Shown piece after piece: positions 17,500 to 26,210 of a DNA stretch of 64,000 bases (positions are counted from its first letter, which is position 1; every line of letters starts with the position of its first letter). A model generated the notes under the pieces. It worked only from the letters and a program-made list of their open reading frames with translations, was not told the DNA's origin and did no database searches. The stretch is from an uncultured Nitrososphaerales archaeon. Its GTDB lineage: Archaea; Thermoproteota; Nitrososphaeria; Nitrososphaerales; Nitrosocaldaceae. The position numbers and the translations under genes are program-made. Location: contig CALHIV010000007.1 in assembly GCA_938030895.1 (NCBI GenBank), positions 124,001-188,000 on the forward strand, in the 5' to 3' direction.

Positions 17500-17735
17500 A
17501 GTAGGTCATCCGCCAGGAGAAGGAGCGATCCACCAAGCAGGCCTGGCATCAAGGGAAGCCTTGGTGTCCATATGGCTGGTGGTCGCCTCTATCAGGCGGA
17601 GGAGGATACAGGGAAACCTGTAGAGACCTGCAGGGTAGAGGCGAGGGCCAACTACGCCTATGCTGGGTCTAACCTCCAAGCAGCATAGGTGTAGAAAGCC
17701 ACATACTCCTGAATGTGGATGACCACACCTCACTT
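17500..17735 (+). ncRNA. Highly structured RNA, about 220 nt, class not recognised
   Basis: This GC-rich island in AT-rich surroundings has an archaeal TATA box upstream and a closed fold. P1 pairs 17504-17511 (GGTCATCC) with 17717-17724 (GGATGACC). A second short helix pairs AGGAG 17515-17519 with CTCCT 17706-17710. Inside are three arms: a long hairpin 17527-17583 with a GAAG loop; a stem 17584-17590/17637-17643 (CGCCTCT/AGAGGCG) enclosing TACAGG-GAAA-CCTGTA; and a 14-pair hairpin 17653-17694 (CTACGCCTATGCTG/CAGCATAGGTGTAG, one G-U). I do not find RNase P CR-I/CR-V signatures or an SRP helix 8 motif, so I leave it unclassified. It could still be a divergent RNase P RNA. Short reading frames across it are not credible genes. 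Confidence 0.7.
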
Positions 17736-17842
17736 CACTTCATCCCCCATTCTAAGCCTAATTGTATGTAATTGCTCAACTGTGATTGGTGATTGTTGGT
17801 GATTGCTCATCTTACTCTTTACTCTTTATATACTCTTGCTGC

Positions 17843-18391
17843 CTAGAGGTATGCTCTATCCCTATACATCCTATCCCTGTATACTCTGCCCAATAGGAAG
17901 CCTAATAGGAACCCACCAATATGAGCAGTGTATGCTATAGATGATAATCCTGCTATTGCGAATACGAACTGAAGAGCAAGCCAGATGTAAGAGAACTTAT
18001 CCCCTAGCGCTGCTGCCAACCCTATTATGCCAGAGATGGCGCCAGATGCTCCAACCATGGGTGTATTGAACCCATTGTTTGTTGCTAAGGAGTAGATGGT
18101 ATGTAATGCAACCCCACACAGCCCAGATAGAATGTACATTATAGCATATCTTAGCGAGCCTATAGCCTCCTCTATAACCCTGCCTATAACCACCAATGCC
18201 AACATGTTGAATGCTATATGCACTATATTTGCGTGAAGGAACATGGATGTGAACGATGTTATAAGGAACATAGAGGGATCATCAAGAAGATAAGATGGGA
18301 TGGAGCCGAACCTATGCCAGTTTATATCCTGGATGAGTATGAATACAGATACATTAAGTGCAAGGAGTAAGAGTGTTACTGGGGGTAACAT
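17843..18391 (-). CDS. Rhomboid-family intramembrane serine protease
   Basis: A 182-residue, six-helix membrane protease. The catalytic Ser is in 'MVGASGAISGIIGLAAALG' (GxSG, about residue 114-117) and the catalytic His in 'AYTAHIGGFLLGFLLGR' (about 156). The Asn/His-rich 'HANIVHIAFNMLALVVIGRVIE' matches the rhomboid HN element of helix 2. Rhomboids cut single-pass membrane proteins within the bilayer. The gene is monocistronic and downstream of the structured RNA, on the opposite strand. Length is typical of the minimal six-helix prokaryotic form. Confidence 0.93.
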   Translation of the reverse strand: MLPPVTLLLLALNVSVFILIQDINWHRFGSIPSYLLDDPSMFLITSFTSMFLHANIVHIAFNMLALVVIGRVIEEAIGSLRYAIMYILSGLCGVALHTIYSLATNNGFNTPMVGASGAISGIIGLAAALGDKFSYIWLALQFVFAIAGLSSIAYTAHIGGFLLGFLLGRVYRDRMYRDRAYL

Positions 18392-18454
18392 TCTATGGAT
18401 GATACGATTAAGTTATTTAATTATTTATATCTAATTAGAATGCTGCCTACCTGC

Positions 18455-20152
18455 CTACCTTATGAAATCATCCAGGTTGGTTAGGCTAGAGCTGCTATAG
18501 AACTTGCTACTTCTAGCACTCTCACTACCCTTTCCATCTGCTATCATCCTATTCACCGCATCTGCTATGCTCCTAACCTGCCTAACCTTCCTCCTACCTA
18601 TCCAGTGGTATGCCTCATCTATAGTACCCTTTGCTACCAACACTATAACCTTGCCAGGCATCCTCCTACCTGTCCTACCCTTCCTCTGTACAAACCTTAT
18701 AGCACTAGGCACGTTATCGTAGAATATCACAAGGTTACACTCTGCTATATCGAGTCCTTCCTCTCCAACGCTAGTTGCTACAAGGATATCGTACTCTCCA
18801 GCCTTGAACCTACTGACAGCATCTATCTGCTCTTCCTGCCTTAACCCATACGCCCCTGCTTTGCCTATCAGGTACCCAACTTTGAACCCTGAGTCTCTCA
18901 GCCTAGATGTTATCACCTCAACAGAATCCCTGTATGTAGTGAATACTATAGCCTTCCCTCTCCTATTGTTAATACCACTACCACTACCGCTACCACTACC
19001 GCTATAGCCATCGCTATCACTATCGCTATCACTACCACTAGTACTAGTATGGTCATGACCATCGCTCTTAGAGAACCCTTCCTTCCTCAATACCTCTACC
19101 AGCCTTGAGAGTTTTGGATGCTCTAGACCTGAGACCTCCGCACCCCTTGCAAGTTCAAATGCATGCCTTAACTCGCCATCCTCTAGGAGGTCCCTTACCC
19201 CTATACCACTCTTCTCCTTTAAGCGCTCATAGAACCTTGTGAATGCGCTTATCCCTTGAGTATCTAGGACCTTGAGTGCATGACTAAGCCTTATAGCACT
19301 GTAGAGCGCTCTTGCAGAGCCTTTACCTGCTATAACCTCCCTAGCGTCTATAAGATGGCTCAGATTAACCCTTGTACTGTTTATTATGCCTAGGCTCTTC
19401 AACTCCTCAAGCCTCCTTTGTAATGCATTCTCTACATGCACCCTTATCCTCCTCATAACTGGTGTAAGATCGACCGTTACAAACTCAACCCTTGTATCCT
19501 TTATGTATGGTCTAACATCTGGGCTACTCTCATCCCTAACCTCTACCCTCTCTATCATCAGGTTCCTCACTATCTCTAGCACTCTCTCCCTATCATCTGG
19601 GAGCGTTGCAGTGAAACCAACGATCTTCACGTTACTAGAGCCTGTTACTAGCAATGATGCTATCCTTGCATATGAGTAGTCCCCAACCGCTCTATGCGCC
19701 TCATCGAATACAAGTAGGGCAAAGTCACCAGCGCTTATGAACCCTCTCTCTATATCGTTGAGTGCAATCTGTGGTGTAGAGCATACAACATCTGCACTCT
19801 TCCAGATATCTATCCTCTCATACCTCTGCACCTCACCAGTCAGTACTGATACCTTACTGCCTACTAGATGCTCCTTCAAGAAGTTGTAGTGCTGATGGAC
19901 TAGCACTCTAGTTGGTGCAAGGAAGAGCGCCCTTTTACCTTTGTTCAGTATATCTGCTATGAGGAGGAGTGCTATCGTAGTCTTGCCCAGTCCTGTGGGT
20001 AGCACAACCAATGTATTACTCTTCTTTGCAATATCTGCTATGCTTATCTGGTACTCCCTCCTCTCTATGCTCTTTGGTCTTATCAACGGATGCTCGACCC
20101 ATAACTTGCCTTCTTCATTACCGCCCCAACCATTGTCTATCCTCATATCCAT
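18455..20152 (-). CDS. Hef-type SF2 helicase (helicase part only)
   Basis: A 565-residue DEAH helicase similar to the helicase half of archaeal Hef/FANCM. Motif I is 'VLPTGLGKTTIALLL', motif II 'LLVFDEAHRAVGDYSYA', motif III 'GFTATLPDDRERVLEIV', and the C-terminal motifs are 'ATSVGEEGLDIAECN' and 'FVQRKGRTGRRMPGKVIVLVAKGT'. The thumb-like insertion 'RRLEELKSLGIINS' is typical of Hef. The XPF nuclease and HhH domains of euryarchaeal Hef are absent. A low-complexity insert of Asp-Ser then Gly-Ser repeats (18965-19040) sits before the second RecA domain. The role is probably fork or branch processing, beside the divergently transcribed polB. Confidence 0.88.
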   Translation of the reverse strand: MDMRIDNGWGGNEEGKLWVEHPLIRPKSIERREYQISIADIAKKSNTLVVLPTGLGKTTIALLLIADILNKGKRALFLAPTRVLVHQHYNFLKEHLVGSKVSVLTGEVQRYERIDIWKSADVVCSTPQIALNDIERGFISAGDFALLVFDEAHRAVGDYSYARIASLLVTGSSNVKIVGFTATLPDDRERVLEIVRNLMIERVEVRDESSPDVRPYIKDTRVEFVTVDLTPVMRRIRVHVENALQRRLEELKSLGIINSTRVNLSHLIDAREVIAGKGSARALYSAIRLSHALKVLDTQGISAFTRFYERLKEKSGIGVRDLLEDGELRHAFELARGAEVSGLEHPKLSRLVEVLRKEGFSKSDGHDHTSTSGSDSDSDSDGYSGSGSGSGSGINNRRGKAIVFTTYRDSVEVITSRLRDSGFKVGYLIGKAGAYGLRQEEQIDAVSRFKAGEYDILVATSVGEEGLDIAECNLVIFYDNVPSAIRFVQRKGRTGRRMPGKVIVLVAKGTIDEAYHWIGRRKVRQVRSIADAVNRMIADGKGSESARSSKFYSSSSLTNLDDFIR

Positions 20153-20209
20153 ACCATATCAACCACCATGCCTATCTATCTATCTATAATCATCTCCCAG
20201 ATAACGTGG

Positions 20210-20220
20210 TATAAAAAATA
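20210..20220 (+). promoter_or_regulatory. TATA-box promoter of the DNA polymerase gene
   Basis: TATAAAAAATA gives an expected start near 20235-20240. That places the TTG at 20232 upstream of transcription start and favours translation from the ATG at 20265 or 20286. Confidence 0.6.
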
Positions 20221-20264
20221 TTTGTGACACATTGATTAATAAGGATGTTAGCATATGCTATACT

Positions 20265-22838
20265 ATGCAGAGTACGCTAGTAAACATGAGCATAGCAGAG
20301 AGGATAAAGAGGCTCTGCTCTGATACCTATAACCTTACACCATCCCTGCTTGTATCAGCAACATACGATGGGGAGAAGAGGGTAGCGGTACTCAAGTTCT
20401 ACAACGCTGAGGATGGTCTCATCCATCTATGGTATGATAAGACTGAGCATAAACCATACTGCTTTGCTTCTGTTGAGCAGATAATGGATGGGATAAAGGA
20501 TAGGAAGGATATAATTGGAATAGAGCGTGTGAAGAAGGCGGATCTGCTCAACGATAGAGAGGTTGATATGCTGAAGATAGTTGCTACAGACCCTCTAGCA
20601 ATAGGAGGTACAGAGAAGAGTATAAGGAATCTGCTCAAGACATGGGAGTCTGATATAAAGTACTATGAGAACTACCTCTACGATAATGGACTTGTAGTTG
20701 GTCTATACTACTCTATAGAGGATGGGATGCTGAAGAGGCATGAGTATAAAGTTGCTGAGAATGTTGAGCTTGCATTGAAGAAGCTGTTATGGGATAGCAT
20801 AGCAAATGAGAAGGGCAGTAGTGAGGAGTTGAGGAGATACATACAAGAGTGGGCCAAACTCTTGAATCAACCAATACCTGAGATAAAGAGGGTAGCGCTA
20901 GATATAGAGGTTGTGTCAGAGGATGATAGGATACCAGATGCAAGTAGGGCAAAGAACGAGGTTATAGCAGTTGCTATGGTTGGAAGTGATGATAGGCATG
21001 AGATCTTCCTACTCAACAGGAAGGGGAGTAGCATGGGCAACAAGGATGCCCTTGATCCTAAGGTTGATGTTAGGTTCTTCGATGATGAGAGAGAACTACT
21101 GAGGAGTGTATTCAACAGGATTCTAGATTACCCATTCATAGTAACGTTCAATGGAGATGACTTTGATCTCCCATACCTTTACAATAGAGCGTTGAACCTT
21201 GGGATAGCAAGGGAAGAGATACCTATAGCACTGCAGAGGGACTCAGCGGTAGTGAAGCACGGTGTGCATATCGATCTTTACAGAACGTTTACAAACAGGT
21301 CCATCCAGATATATGCGTTCAGCCACAAGTACTCAGAGTACACACTGAATGCAATAAGTGAAGCACTGATCAATGAGTCGAAGATAAAGTTTGAAGGCAG
21401 CATAGGCGATCTCCCACTCTATGAGCTTGCAAACTACTGCTACAACGATGCAAAGATAACTTACAGGTTAACAACGTTCAGTAACAACCTCCTCATGAAA
21501 CTGCTCATAGCAGTTGCTAGGATAGCAAAGATGCCTATAGAGGATCTATCTAGGCTAGGGGTATCACAATGGATAAGGAGCATGCTATACTTTGAGCATA
21601 GGAGGAGGAATGCACTGATCCCAAGAAAGGAGGAGTTGGAGCAGAAGGGTTATGCATCAACGACTGCTGTTATAAAGGATAAGAAGTATAGAGGAGGGTT
21701 CGTTGTTGAGCCTAAGCCTGGGGTGCACTTCAATGTAGTTGTTCTAGACTTTGCTAGCCTATATCCAAGCATAATCAAGGTGTACAACCTCTCGTATGAG
21801 ACCGTTAGATGCGTGCATGAGGAATGTAGAACAAACATGATACCTGAGACGGAGCACTGGGTATGCAGGAAGAGGAAAGGCATAACATCGCTGCTCATAG
21901 GCTCCCTACGTGATCTAAGGGTCAACTACTACAAGCAGTTATCCAAGGATAAGACGCTAAAGCCAGAGGATAAGGAACTGTACAGTGTTATAAGCCAGGC
22001 GTTGAAGGTCATCCTGAATGCAAGTTATGGTGTTATGGGCGCAGATATATTTCCCCTCTACTGCTTACCGGTTGCAGAGGCAACGGCAGCCATAGGCAGA
22101 TATATAATAACGAGCACGATAAGGAAGTGCAATGAACTTGGGATAGAGGTTATCTATGGCGATACTGATTCGCTCTTCCTCAAAGGTCCCTCAAGGGAGC
22201 AGATCGAGAGTATAGCAACATGGGCAAGGAAGGAGTTGGGTGTCGATCTAGATCTTGATAAGCAGTATAGGTATATAGCGTTAAGTGAGAGGAAGAAGAA
22301 CTACCTTGGTGTGCTGATAGATGGGAATGTTGATGTTAAAGGCCTTACAGGGAAGAAGAGCCATACCCCTCAGTTCGTTAGGGATGCGTTCTATGCTGTA
22401 ATAGATATATTAAGCAAGGTAAACACAGAGCAGGACTTTGAGTATGCTAGAGAGGAGATCAGGAGGATAATAAAGGATTATGCAAATAGGTTGAAGAGTA
22501 GGAAGATACCTCTTGAGGATCTGGCATTCAACGTTATGGTTGGTAAGGCTCCAGAGGATTACAAGAAGACTATGCCTCAACATATAAGGGCTGCACAACT
22601 GCTGCAGGATCATGGGAAGAGAGAGGTAAAGGCTGGTGACATTATATCATTTGTGAAGACAACAACGCCTCCAGGTGTGAAGCCTGTAGAACTTGCAAAG
22701 GTAGATGAGGTTGATGTGGAGAAGTATATAGAGTATATGAGAACAACATTCGATCAGATATTGAGCGCATTAGGCTATGAGTTCGATGTTATCCTTGGTG
22801 CATCCAAGTTGGAGGATTTCTTCTTCATAGATCAGTGA
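20265..22838 (+). CDS. polB: Family B DNA polymerase
   Basis: A replicative-type polymerase of about 857 residues with proofreading exonuclease. Exo I is 'VALDIEVVSEDDRIPDA', Exo II 'VTFNGDDFDLPYLYNRAL' and Exo III 'YCYNDAKITYRL'. Polymerase motif A is 'VVLDFASLYPSIIKVYN', motif B 'QALKVILNASYGVMGA' and motif C 'VIYGDTDSLFLKG', all intact, with 'KKNYLG' downstream. I chose ATG 20265 over a TTG at 20232 because of the promoter position; ATG 20286 is also possible. It is divergent from the Hef-like helicase. An uracil-sensing N-terminal pocket is typical of archaeal PolB but I did not verify it. Confidence 0.96.
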   Translation: MQSTLVNMSIAERIKRLCSDTYNLTPSLLVSATYDGEKRVAVLKFYNAEDGLIHLWYDKTEHKPYCFASVEQIMDGIKDRKDIIGIERVKKADLLNDREVDMLKIVATDPLAIGGTEKSIRNLLKTWESDIKYYENYLYDNGLVVGLYYSIEDGMLKRHEYKVAENVELALKKLLWDSIANEKGSSEELRRYIQEWAKLLNQPIPEIKRVALDIEVVSEDDRIPDASRAKNEVIAVAMVGSDDRHEIFLLNRKGSSMGNKDALDPKVDVRFFDDERELLRSVFNRILDYPFIVTFNGDDFDLPYLYNRALNLGIAREEIPIALQRDSAVVKHGVHIDLYRTFTNRSIQIYAFSHKYSEYTLNAISEALINESKIKFEGSIGDLPLYELANYCYNDAKITYRLTTFSNNLLMKLLIAVARIAKMPIEDLSRLGVSQWIRSMLYFEHRRRNALIPRKEELEQKGYASTTAVIKDKKYRGGFVVEPKPGVHFNVVVLDFASLYPSIIKVYNLSYETVRCVHEECRTNMIPETEHWVCRKRKGITSLLIGSLRDLRVNYYKQLSKDKTLKPEDKELYSVISQALKVILNASYGVMGADIFPLYCLPVAEATAAIGRYIITSTIRKCNELGIEVIYGDTDSLFLKGPSREQIESIATWARKELGVDLDLDKQYRYIALSERKKNYLGVLIDGNVDVKGLTGKKSHTPQFVRDAFYAVIDILSKVNTEQDFEYAREEIRRIIKDYANRLKSRKIPLEDLAFNVMVGKAPEDYKKTMPQHIRAAQLLQDHGKREVKAGDIISFVKTTTPPGVKPVELAKVDEVDVEKYIEYMRTTFDQILSALGYEFDVILGASKLEDFFFIDQ

Positions 22839-22886
22839 TCCCTTTCTAGTCTAGATACCTCCTCTAGTCTAGATACATCCTTTATT

Positions 22887-23012
22887 TTATATATCGGAGC
22901 AGTCTAATCTTGCCCCACAGTTTGGGCACATGAAAAGGCATCTACCGCCCTTCAACTCTATCATCTCGCTATAGCATATTGGACAGATCTCTTTGTTCTT
23001 GTTCTTCTCAAT
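22887..23012 (-). pseudogene. Small zinc-ribbon protein without a normal start codon (possible gene remnant)
   Basis: The minus strand encodes 'KEICPICYSEMIELKGGR' followed by 'CLFMCPNCGARLDCSDI' and a stop at 22887-22889: two CxxC knuckles, as in small archaeal zinc ribbons. The frame is open up to a stop near 23031 but contains no ATG, GTG or TTG before the first knuckle; ATT at 23010-23012 is the only conceivable start. A nearby ATG is in another frame. Either the gene lost its start, or a rare codon is used. The pentamer-rich TTATG repeat lies just upstream, where expansion could have broken the 5' end. Confidence 0.45.
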
Positions 23013-23046
23013 ACTTGTATGGTGTACATACTACGATATAATCCTT

Positions 23047-23079
23047 TATTATGTTATATTATGTTATGTTATGTTATAT
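23047..23079. repeat. TTATG/TTATA pentamer repeat
   Basis: About six copies of TTATG or TTATA cover the gap between two small minus-strand genes and run into the stop codon of the gene at 23074-23235. Confidence 0.7.
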
Positions 23080-23235
23080 ACCAAGCAGATATGCTATAGC
23101 AACGAACGCTATCAGTATACATTCTACGATTATGAACTTCTTCCAGAAGTCTCTAGACTCTCTATACATGCATCTATGTGCTCTCTCCATCCATGGCTTA
23201 TCTAGCATGATCCCACATTTGCATCTGTATTGCAT
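23074..23235 (-). CDS. Small membrane protein with N-terminal Cys knuckle (53 aa)
   Basis: This short frame starts with 'MQYRCKCGIMLDKPWMERAH', then 'RCMYRESRDFWKKF' and a single transmembrane helix 'IIVECILIAFVAIAYLLGI' at the end. The CxC and His/Cys residues could hold a metal ion on the cytoplasmic side. The orderly layout, basic patch before the helix and normal codon use argue for a real gene missed by length cut-offs. It is followed by the zinc-ribbon remnant on the same strand. Function unknown. Confidence 0.6.
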   Translation of the reverse strand: MQYRCKCGIMLDKPWMERAHRCMYRESRDFWKKFIIVECILIAFVAIAYLLGI

Positions 23236-23339
23236 GGTGCCCTTACAACCTACAGCATGAAATACTTTAGTAAGTAATTATAGATACATTCTACATTCCT
23301 CAGCCAATAGAAAAGGTCATGTCATGTTGTATACTATAT

Positions 23340-23962
23340 CTGGTCTGGTGCGAAACATACAATAGGTGCAGGGATGAATTGGTATAAGACAAATGCAAGT
23401 AGCATAATTGGGTGGTTTATGGTATATGTACATGATCGATCCAGCACATCTTACCAAGGTGTGCACTATATACTCAGGCTATACCTATACACAGAATTCT
23501 GTTACTGTAGGAGCAACAACATGTAAGGCTACTAGCAGTACATCCACAAGCTGCAACTCAGAGCAAGCGGTTACTGCTGGATAGGCTCTGCTGTAGATCC
23601 AAATACAGGTTATTCTCTCAGAAAGGGTCGTTGTTATGGTACTTTTAATAATACCAACTTCACAACTGGTCTTCCTGGAGCAACTAGCAGAGCATTCTCA
23701 ACATACAGTGCAAACCAGAATACATTAACAAATCTATTCGATGATTTACTGTTACTATAGTATTATGGCTCTAATCAGTGATGGCTTCCTTCAAGACAAT
23801 AATAGCGTATGGATATCAGCGAGTAATAACAGTTCCAATCCTACAGGATGGGTAATAACCTTTCTAGATTGTGCAAGGAAGTTTGGTACTGGTCCACCAA
23901 CATATACTAGGGATGATTATGTGATAGATAGTCCAATTTGGGAACCTGGTATTGAGCCATGA
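23340..23962 (+). pseudogene. Decayed gene for a secreted Thr/Ser/Asn-rich protein
   Basis: No full frame remains, but successive frames encode one plausible protein: 'KVCTIYSGYTYTQNSV', 'TCKATSSTSTSCNSEQ' (to a stop near 23582), then 'WIGSAVDPNTGYSLRKGRC' and 'FNNTNFTTGLPGATSRAF' in another frame, then 'DGFLQDNNSVWISASNN' and 'GWVITFLDCARKFGTGPP' in a third, ending at 23962. At least two frameshifts are needed. The composition (Thr, Asn, Ser, paired Cys) suggests an exported surface protein. The end overlaps the start of the next decayed gene by an ATGA, so the pair was once an operon. Confidence 0.65.
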
Positions 23963-24833
23963 ACTCTATGTACATGCTCTTGGCAGTTGTTGTAGCACTT
24001 GGTATTGCAGTAGCGATGCTTAGCAGTTACTCCAGCAGATGATAAACCTATAATCAAGAATATCTTGGAGGAGTATAGTTATAGTATGATGGTGTTGATG
24101 TCCTTCCTAATATAGTGAAGAAGATGATAAAGAAAGGTATCCGTTTGAGGTCAAACTCGCATCCCCAACATACATACCAGAAGGATATAAACCAGTTGCG
24201 ATGGACTTTTGTTGATGGGCCTGATACACCAGATGGATGGGTTAAGATCATCTACTGGGATAAGGCTGTTGCAGAGATACACTCTATGGCATTGGCCAGA
24301 ATGCTCTCTATGCTTTACATGGTGGATTTGGATATATCATATTTGCACGATAAAAAGGGACCGGTACCAAAGGGCATGAATGATGAAGCAGTAGGTGGGT
24401 GGATGGGTGAAGCACTTGCTGAGTACCAAGAGAGGAAGAACTCGATCCGTGCTCCAATGCAAGAGGTAAGACTCAATGGTTATAGAGCGAGATGGGAGCC
24501 ATTCATGGGGATAAGCGGAATGGGGATTGCAAGATGTCCAGGGTTTGAGGGCAAGACTGTTAATGACACGCTTATTGATGATGCAGATAATGTTACATGT
24601 ACATACGATGATGGTACAGTTGCTGAAGGGTACATGGTATACACTGGAGAGGATAAACAGGCTGGGATGATAACATATTGGCATGAGTATGAACTTGGCA
24701 TCGCTGTTATAGGAGGATTACCCCTAGAGGAACTTGCATAGCTAGGTGGTTGGTCGATCATTGAGTTAGAACCACCAAATTACCCCTAGAGGAACTTGCA
24801 AAGATAGCTGGTTCAGTAAAGATCCATGAATAG
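23959..24833 (+). pseudogene. Decayed gene for a membrane-anchored extracytoplasmic protein
   Basis: It begins with a clear signal anchor 'MNSMYMLLAVVVALGIAVAM' (23959 on), then breaks. Later frames give 'YPFEVKLASPTYIPEGYKP' (about 24138-24195), and the longest intact piece runs to 24741 ('GPDTPDGWVKIIYWDKAVAE', 'YELGIAVIGGLPLEELA'). At least three frame changes are needed. The 3' end is duplicated: the 22 bases at 24717-24738 recur at 24779-24800, and the second copy continues to a fuller ending 'LPLEELAKIAGSVKIHE' at 24833. The 'PTYIPEGYK' element is common in extracytoplasmic domains of regulatory or lipoprotein-like proteins. Confidence 0.7.
24717..24800. repeat. 22-base direct repeats flanking a 40-base spacer with an inverted repeat
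   Basis: Copies at 24717-24738 and 24779-24800 are identical. The 40-base spacer contains GGTGGTT (24746-24752) and AACCACC (24770-24776). This may be a tandem duplication of the gene 3' end or the footprint of a very small mobile element. Confidence 0.75.
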
Positions 24834-24963
24834 ACTCGAGTTATTTTTTATCTTTTTATTTATCTTTTTTATCTATTTATCTAGCAATTAGTCACAACCC
24901 CATATCTTAACTACATCATCTTATCTCATATTCTAAGCAGCAACTTTAATTAGTGTATCGTTG

Positions 24964-26148
24964 ATGAAGATGGAGGGAGGGATGCATAAGGCTAAGTGGA
25001 GGAGTAATGCAAGTAATAATAGTAATAATAGCAATAACGATAGCAATAGGCACTCCTTCACTGGCAAAGATATCCCATATGCAAAGATAAGCAAGGATAT
25101 GAGCATTGAGCAGTTGATAGAACTCTATGCATCTGCAGGCTATAATGCAAGGAGGTTAGGGGAAGCAGCAGAGCTCTTCTACAGGATGATAGATGAGGAT
25201 GCTACAATATGCCTTACAGTTGCAGGTGCGATGACACCAATAGGCTATGGCGGTATAATAAAGGAGTTGATAGAGCATGGCTTTGTGGACTGGATGATAT
25301 CAACGGGGGCAAACATATACCATGATGCACACTTTGCATGGGACCTGCCAGTGAAGCAGGGCCACTATGATGTTGATGATGATATACTTTACAAGAAGAA
25401 TATAGTGAGGATATACGATGTGTACGTCAAGGAGGATGAGACACTGCAAGCACAGGATAGGATAATACAGGAGATGTTCACTTCTAGCAATGATAGTAAT
25501 GATGATGCCCTAGTGTTTACTACGGCTGAGATCTCGCAGATGCTTGGTAGATACATCAAGGAGTATTCCAAATATCCAGATAGATCATTCGTTGCAAGTG
25601 CATATGAGTATGATGTACCATTATACATATCAACATTCAAGGACTCATCTCTTGCTCTAGATCTTATCCCATTCAGGCTTGAAGGGAAGAGAGTACTTAT
25701 AGATGCCATAAGGGAGATAATAGAGCAAGCAGCCATAGTGTACAACTCTAAGAGGAATGGTGCGCTAGAGATAGGGGGAGGAGTACCAAAGAATACAGTA
25801 CAACAGACCGGTCCAGCACTGACCCAGATACTGCACCTTGACCATGGAGGGTTGGACTACATAATACAGTTAACAGATGCTAGACCTGATAGCGGGGGTT
25901 TATCTGGTGCAACGCTCCAAGAGGGTAAGAGCTGGGGCAAGGTGAAGAGCTCTCATGTCAACATTGTAACAGTCTATGCAGATGCAAGTATAACGTTTCC
26001 ACTACTCTGCCTCTATGCTATAGCAAGGCATGAGCCAAGGAGGCATAAGAGGTTGTACACAAAGTTGAACGAATACTATGATAGGCTCAAAGAAGCATAT
26101 GAGATGTATATTGTTAGTGATGAGGAGAAGATAGGGTCTGCTGATTGA
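24964..26148 (+). CDS. dys: Deoxyhypusine synthase
   Basis: It modifies a Lys of translation factor aIF5A. The family layout is intact: 'ICLTVAGAMTPIGYGGIIKELI' (NAD-binding region), 'WMISTGANIYHDAHFA', 'GALEIGGGVPKNTVQQTGP', 'DARPDSGGLSGATLQEG' and the active-site Lys in 'KSWGKV' (about residue 326), equivalent to the 'SWGKI' Lys of other family members. The first 35 residues are an added Asn/Ser tract encoded by AGTAATAAT-type repeats (25008-25042). I use ATG 24964; a TTG lies directly before it. It is followed after 62 bases by the agmatinase gene, suggesting a linked polyamine/hypusine unit. Confidence 0.94.
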   Translation: MKMEGGMHKAKWRSNASNNSNNSNNDSNRHSFTGKDIPYAKISKDMSIEQLIELYASAGYNARRLGEAAELFYRMIDEDATICLTVAGAMTPIGYGGIIKELIEHGFVDWMISTGANIYHDAHFAWDLPVKQGHYDVDDDILYKKNIVRIYDVYVKEDETLQAQDRIIQEMFTSSNDSNDDALVFTTAEISQMLGRYIKEYSKYPDRSFVASAYEYDVPLYISTFKDSSLALDLIPFRLEGKRVLIDAIREIIEQAAIVYNSKRNGALEIGGGVPKNTVQQTGPALTQILHLDHGGLDYIIQLTDARPDSGGLSGATLQEGKSWGKVKSSHVNIVTVYADASITFPLLCLYAIARHEPRRHKRLYTKLNEYYDRLKEAYEMYIVSDEEKIGSAD

Positions 26149-26210
26149 TTAAGGCATAGCTCAATCGATATCTGGTAAGTATTTATGTGGAGTATACTCG
26201 ATGCCTATCA

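Noticed and set aside
17470-17735. Open frames across the structured RNA on both strands
   Set aside because: They have poor codon use, no family features, and coincide with strong base-paired arms and a promoter suited to an RNA.
17500-17735. RNase P RNA or SRP RNA
   Set aside because: The CR-I/CR-V core of RNase P and the helix 8 loop of SRP RNA could not be found. Left unclassified, although a divergent RNase P RNA is not excluded.
20232-20264. TTG start for DNA polymerase
   Set aside because: The TATA box at 20210 puts transcription start downstream of this TTG, so the ATG at 20265 is more likely.
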